DNA of 64,000 bases from Petrolisthes cinctipes (Eukaryota; Arthropoda; Malacostraca; Decapoda; Porcellanidae): assembly GCA_033782935.1 (NCBI GenBank), contig JAWQEG010001225.1:5001-69000 (forward strand). The letters run 5' to 3'. The position numbers and the translations under genes were made by a program. This document shows positions 58,900-64,000 of the stretch, in pieces (within the stretch, counting starts at the first letter, position 1; each line of letters begins with the position of its first letter). The notes under the pieces were generated by a model. It ran no database searches, had not been told where the DNA came from, and saw only the letters and a list, made by a program, of their open reading frames with translations.

Positions 58900-61074
58900 G
58901 GCACGGCAGGCAGTTTATGTGTAAATAACTAAATATTCTGGGCCGCCATCCACTGACCAGTCCTCACACACTGTAGTGCACTCACTGTGTGTCACGTCAC
59001 GTGTAGCCTGGAACGGCAGGCAGTTCACGTGTAAATAACTAAATATTCCAGGCTGCCATCCACTAACCGGTCCTCACACACTGTAGTGCACTCACTGTGT
59101 TGCTTGTCACGTGTAGCCAGGCAAGGCAGGCAATTCACGTGTAGCCAGGCAAGGCAGGCAGTTCATGTGAAAATAATTAAATATTCCAGGCCGTCATCCA
59201 CCGATCGGTCCTCACACACTGTACTGCACTCACTGTGTGGCACGTCACGTGTAGCCAGGCACGGCAGGCAGTTCACGTGTAAATAACTAAATATTCCAGG
59301 CCGCCATCCACTGACCAGTCATCACACACTGTACTGCACTCACTGTGTGGCAAGTCACGTGTAGCTAGGCACAGCAGGCAGTTCACGTGTAAATAACTAA
59401 ATATTCCAGGCCCAGGCACGGCAGCCAGTTCACGTGTAAATAACTAAATATTCCAGGCCGCCATCTACTGACTGGTCCTCACACACTGTAGTGCAATCAC
59501 TGTGTGTCACGTCACGTGTAGCCAGGCACGGCAGGCAGTTCACGTGTAAATAACTAAATATTCCAGGCCGCCATCTACTGACTGGTCCTCACACACTGTA
59601 CTGCACTCACTGTGTGGAACGTCACGTGTAGCCAGGCACAGCAGGCAGTTTACTTGTAAATAACTAAATATTCCAGGGCGTCACCCAAGGACTGTTCCTC
59701 ACACACTGTACTGCACTCACTGTGTGGCACGTCACGTGTAGCCAGGCACAGCAGGCAGTTCACGTGTAAATAACTAAATATTCCATGCCCAGGCACGGCA
59801 TCCAGTTCACGTGTAAATAACTAAATATTCCAGGCCTAGGCACGGCAGGCAGTTCACGTGTAAATAACTAAATATTCCAGGCCCAGGCACGGCAGGCAGT
59901 TCACGTGTAAATAACTAAATATTCCAGGCCCAGGCACGGCAAGCAGTTCACGTGTAATTAACTAAATATTCCAGGCCTAGGCACGGCAGCCAGTTCACGT
60001 GTAAATAACTAAATATTCCATGCCCAGGCACGGCAGCCAGTTCACGTGTAAATAACTAAATATTCCAGGCCTAGGCACGGCAGGCAGTTCACGTGTAAAT
60101 AACTAAATATTCCAGGCCCAGGCACGGCAGGCAGTTCACGTGTAAATAACTAAATATTCAAGGCCCAGGCACGGCAAGCAGTTCATGTGTAAATAACTAA
60201 ATATTCCAGGCCTAGGCACGGCAGCCAGTTTACGTGTAAATAACTAAATATTCCAGGCCGCCATCCACTGACCAGTCCTGACACACTGTACCGCACTCAC
60301 TGTGTGGCATGTCACGTGTAGCCAGGCACGGCAGGCAGTTCACGTGTAAATAACTAAATATTCCAGGCCGCCATCCACTGACCGGTCCTCACACACTGTA
60401 CTGCACTCACTTTGTGGCATGTCACGTGTAGCCAGGCACGGCAGGCAGTTCACGTGTAAGTAACTAAATATTCCAGGCCGCCATCCACTGACCGTTCCTC
60501 ATACACTGTACTGCACTCACTGTATGTCATGTCATGTGTAGCCAGGCTCGGCAGGCAGTTCACATGTAAAAAACTAAATATTCCAGGCCGCCATTCACTG
60601 ACCGGTCCTCACACACTGACCTGCACTCACTGTGTGGCACGTCACGTGTAGTCAGGCACGGCAGACAGTTCACGTGTAAATAACTAAATATTCCAGGCCC
60701 AGGCACGGCAGCCAGTTCACGTGTAAATAACTAAATATTCCAGGCCGCCATTCACTGACCGTTCCTTACACACTGTACTGCACTCACTGTGTGGCACGTC
60801 ACGTGTAGCCAGGCACAGCAGGCAGTTCACGTGTAAATAACTAAATATTCCGGGCCGCCATCCACTGACCGGTCCTCACACACTGTACTGCACTCACTGT
60901 GTGGAACGTCACGTGTAGCCAGGCACGGCAGGCAGTTCATGTGTAAATAATTAAATATTCCAGGCCGCCATCCACCGATCGGTCCTCACACACTGTACTG
61001 CACTCACTGTGTGTCACGTCACGTGTAGCCAGGCACGGCAGGCAGTTTATGTGTAAATAACTAAATATTCCAGG
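58900..61074 (+). repeat. Satellite block X, copy 2
   Basis: Offset 4548 copy of 54350-56526. Its left junction monomer is a hybrid: GTAGTTAGGCACGG (as at 54236) joined to GCAGGCAGTTTATGTG (as at 54359). The match ends at 61074, where the sequence turns to the ACACGAAACTGCAC marker monomer. Confidence 0.83.
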
Positions 61075-61274
61075 CCGCCATTCGCTGACCGGTCCTCACA
61101 CACGAAACTGCACTCACTGTGTGGCACGTCACGTGTAGCCAGGCACGGCAGGCAGTTCACGTGTAAATAACTAAATATTCCAGGCCGCCATCCACCGACC
61201 GGTCCTCACACACTGTACTGCACTCACTTTGAGCACGTCACGTGTAGCCAGGCACGGCAGGCAGTTCACGTGTA

Positions 61275-64000
61275 AATAACTAAATATTCCAGGCCCAGGC
61301 ACAGCAGCCAGTTCATGTGTAAATAACTAAATATTCCAGGCTGCCATCCACTGACCGGTCCTCACACACTGTACTGGACTCACTCTGTGGCGCGTCACGT
61401 GTAGCCAGGCACAGCAGGCAGTTCACGTGTAAATAACTAAATATTCCGGGCCGCCATTCAGTGACCGGTCCTCACACACTGTAGTGCACTCACTGTGTGG
61501 CACGTCACGTGTAGCCAGGCACGGCAGGTAGTTCACATGTAAATAACTATATATTCCAGGCCGCCATCTACTGACCGGTCCTCACACACTGTACTGCACT
61601 CACTATGTGGCACGTCACGTGTAGCCAGGCACAGCAGGCAGTTTACGTGTAAATAACTAAATATTCCGGGCCGCCATCCACTGACCGGTCCTTACACACT
61701 GTAGTGCACTCACTGTGTGTCACGTCACGTGTAGCCAGGCACGGCAGGCAGTTCACGTGTAAATAACTAAATATTCCAGGCCGCTATCCACCGATCGGTC
61801 CTCACACACTGTACTGCTCTCACTGTGTGGCACGTCACGTGTAGCCAGGCACGGCAGGTAGTTCACATGTAAATAACTATATATTCCAGGCCGCCATCTA
61901 CTGACCGGTCCTCACACACTGTACTGCACTCACTATGTGGCACGTCACGTGTAGCCAGGCACAGCAGGCAGTTTACGTGTAAATAACTAAATATTCCGGG
62001 CCGCCATCCACTGACCGGTCCTTACACACTGTAGTGCACTCACTGTGTGTCACGTCACGTGTAGCCAGGCACGGCAGGCAGTTCACGTGTAAATAACTAA
62101 ATATTCCAGGCCGCTATCCACCGATCGGTCCTCACACACTGTACTGCTCTCACTGTGTGGCACGTCACGTGTAGCCAGGCACAGCAGGCAGTTCACGTGT
62201 AAATAACTAAATATTCCAGGCCCAGGCATGACAGGAAGTTCACGTGTAAATAACTAAATATTTCAAGCCCAGGCACGGCAGCCAGTTCACGTGTAAATAA
62301 CTAAATATTCCAGGCCGCCATCTACTGACCGGTCCTCACACACTGTAGTGCACTCACTGTGTGGCACGTCACGTGTAGCCAGGCACGGCAGGCAGTTCAC
62401 GTGTAAATAACTAAATATTCCAGGGCGCCATTCACTGACCGTTCCTCATACACTGTACTGCACTCACTGTATGTCATGTCACGTGTAGCCAGGCTCGGCA
62501 GGCAGTTCACATGTAAAAAACTAAATATTCCCGGCCGCCATTCACTGACCGGTCATCACACACTGTACTGCACTCACTGTGTGGCACGTCACGTGTAGTC
62601 AGGCATGGCAGGCAGTTCACGTGTAAATAACTAAATATTCGAGGCCGCCATCCACTGATCGGTCATCACACACTGTACTGCACTCACTGTGTGGCATGTC
62701 ACGTGTAGCCAGGCAAAACAGGCAATTCACGTGTAGCCAGGCACGGCAGGCAGTTCACGTGTAAATAACTAAATATTACAGGCCCAGGCACAGCAGCCAG
62801 TTCATGTGTAAATAACTAAATATTCCAGGCCGCCATCCTCTGACCGGTCCTCACACATTGTACTGGACTCACTCTGTGGCGCGTCACGTGTAGCCAGGCA
62901 CAGCAGGCAGTTCACGTGTAAATAACTAAATATTCCGGGCCGCCATTCAGTGACCGGTCCTCACACACTGTAGTGCACTCACTGTGTGGCACGTCACGTG
63001 TAGCCAGGCACGGCAGGCAGTTCACATGTAAATAACTATATATTCCAGGCCGCCATCTACTGACCGGTCCTCACACACTGTACTGCACTCACTATGTGGC
63101 ACGTCACGTGTAGCCAGGCACAGCAGGCAGTTTACGTGTAAATAACTAAATATTCCTGGCCACCATCCACTGACCGGTCCTCACACACTGTAGTGCACTC
63201 ACTGTGTGTCACGTCACGTGTAGCCAGGCACGGCAGGCAGTTTACGTGTAAATAACTAAATATTCCAGGCCGCCATCCACTGATCGGTCCTCACACACTG
63301 TACTGCACTCACTGTGTGGCATGTCACGTGTAGCCAGCCACGGCAGGCAGTTCACACGTAAATAACTAAATATTCCAGGCTGCCATCCACTGATCAGTCC
63401 TCACACACTGTACCGCACTCACTGTGTGGCATGTCACGTGTAGCCAGGCACGGCAGGCGCTTCACGTGTAAATAACTAAATATTCCAGGCCGCCATCCAC
63501 TGACCAGTCCTCACACACTGTACTGCACTCACTGTGTGGCATGTCACGTGTAGCCAGGCACGGCATGCAGTTCACGTGTAAATAACTAAATATTCCAGGC
63601 CGCCATCCACTGACCGGTTCTCACACACTGTACTGCACTCACTTTGTGGCACGTCACGTGTAGCCGGGCACGGCAGGCAGTTCACGTGTAAATAACTAAA
63701 TATTCCAGGCCGCCATCCACTGACCAGTCCTCACACACTGTACTGCACTCACTGTGTGGCATGTCACGTGTAGCCAGGCACGGCAGGCAGTTCACGTGTA
63801 AATAACTAAATATTCCAGGCCGCCATCCACTGACCGGTCCTCACACACTGTAGTGCACTCACTGTGTGTCACGTCACGTGTAGCCAGGCACGGCAGGCAG
63901 TTCACGTGTATATAACTAAATATTCTAGGCCGCCATCCACCGATCGGTCTTCACACACTGTACTGCTCTCACTGTGTGGCACGTCACGTGTAGCCAGGCA
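61275..64000 (+). repeat. Satellite block Z, re-copied from about 49.78-52.17 kb
   Basis: Landmark AGGCCCAGGCACAGCAGCC at 61291 pairs with 49793 (offset 11498), and GCAGGCGCTTCACG at 63453 pairs with 51625 (offset 11828). The 330-bp difference is a local three-monomer duplication at 61511-62170. Confidence 0.83.
61511..62170 (+). repeat. Tandem duplication of three monomers (2 x 330 bp)
   Basis: GGCACGGCAGGTAGTTCACA followed by TGTAAATAACTATATATTCC occurs at about 61519 and again 330 bp later at about 61849. The following two monomers are also repeated. The homologous places at about 35.4 kb and 50.0 kb have this trimer once, so the duplication is recent and local. Confidence 0.85.

Larger units (their letters stand above)
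16691..64000 (+). repeat. 110-bp satellite array, continuous to the window end
   Basis: About 47.3 kb of head-to-tail monomers, all in one orientation, with no transposon or other interruption seen. In the plus-strand phase used here the 110-bp monomer runs CTGTACTGCACTCACTGTG, then TGGCACGTCACGTGTAGCC, AGGCACGGCAGGCAGTTC, ACGTGTAAATAACTAAATA, TTCCAGGCCGCCATCCAC and TGACCGGTCCTCACACA. TCACGTGTA occurs twice per monomer, 28 bp apart, each carrying the palindrome CACGTG. Two recurrent variants are a 47-bp unit (63 bp missing between CCAGGC and CCAGGCACGG) and a monomer with a 28-bp duplication. Monomers typically differ by a few substitutions. I found no CENP-B-box-like sequence. The array exceeds the window, so its true length is unknown. 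Confidence 0.97.

Noticed and set aside
16691..64000. CRISPR-like array
   Set aside because: Whole units are repeated with no unique spacers, the period is 110 bp, and the sequence context is eukaryotic.
16691..64000. Telomeric repeats, rRNA or tRNA genes, or a CENP-B box in or beside the satellite
   Set aside because: No TTAGG/TTAGGG runs, no recognisable rRNA or tRNA, and no sequence resembling the CENP-B box were seen by eye. Centromere identity therefore cannot be claimed.
16691..64000. Satellite as a coding or regulatory E-box cluster
   Set aside because: CACGTG is present twice per monomer, but it may simply reflect the monomer sequence. Without binding data I kept it as a structural note, not a regulatory annotation.

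Overview
This is a eukaryotic, repeat-dominated window with no complete intact gene. Split exons with GT/AG borders, long simple-sequence tracts, CR1-type and other LINE remnants, a Ty3/Gypsy remnant and a satellite of about 47 kb all point to an animal genome. The style (AAT and CT microsatellites, these LINE types) suggests an arthropod, perhaps a decapod crustacean. That taxonomic guess is inference only; nothing here fixes the species.

Layout. 1-1740: an internally deleted LINE inserted in an (AAT)n/GTGACCC simple-repeat tract. 1740-3170: an 80-bp minisatellite and CA repeats. 3170-5990: a decayed CR1-like LINE with endonuclease, reverse transcriptase and C-terminal remnants in several frames. 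6368-7170: a CT microsatellite and a 22-bp GTGTATGTGTGTGAGT-type minisatellite. 7350-9803: a decayed Gypsy gag-pol piece (zinc knuckle, protease, integrase) bounded by two inverted copies of a 200-bp interspersed repeat. Its integrase is split by a 329-bp G-rich element flanked by TTAA. 10242-12394 (minus strand): five candidate exons encoding alternating halves of immunoglobulin domains of one multi-Ig gene; two central exons carry stops or a frameshift, so the locus looks decayed. 12400-16690: mostly non-coding sequence with small duplications and one weak candidate first exon.

16691-64000 (running off the window): one uninterrupted head-to-tail satellite with a 110-bp monomer. Two recurrent variants are visible: a 47-bp short unit lacking 63 bp, and a monomer with a 28-bp internal duplication. 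The duplication is explained by a 9-bp direct repeat, TCACGTGTA, that occurs twice per monomer, 28 bp apart. The array is hierarchical: monomers form blocks of about 1.2 kb; a 14.5-14.6 kb block occurs twice in tandem (about 25.44-39.95 kb and 39.95-54.57 kb); and the right end is a mosaic of re-copied blocks at offsets +4548, +12631 and +11498/+11828. The satellite's layered structure, with a readable exchange junction, is the most interesting thing in the window. The TTAA element in the integrase and a recurring 24-nt dispersed motif come next.
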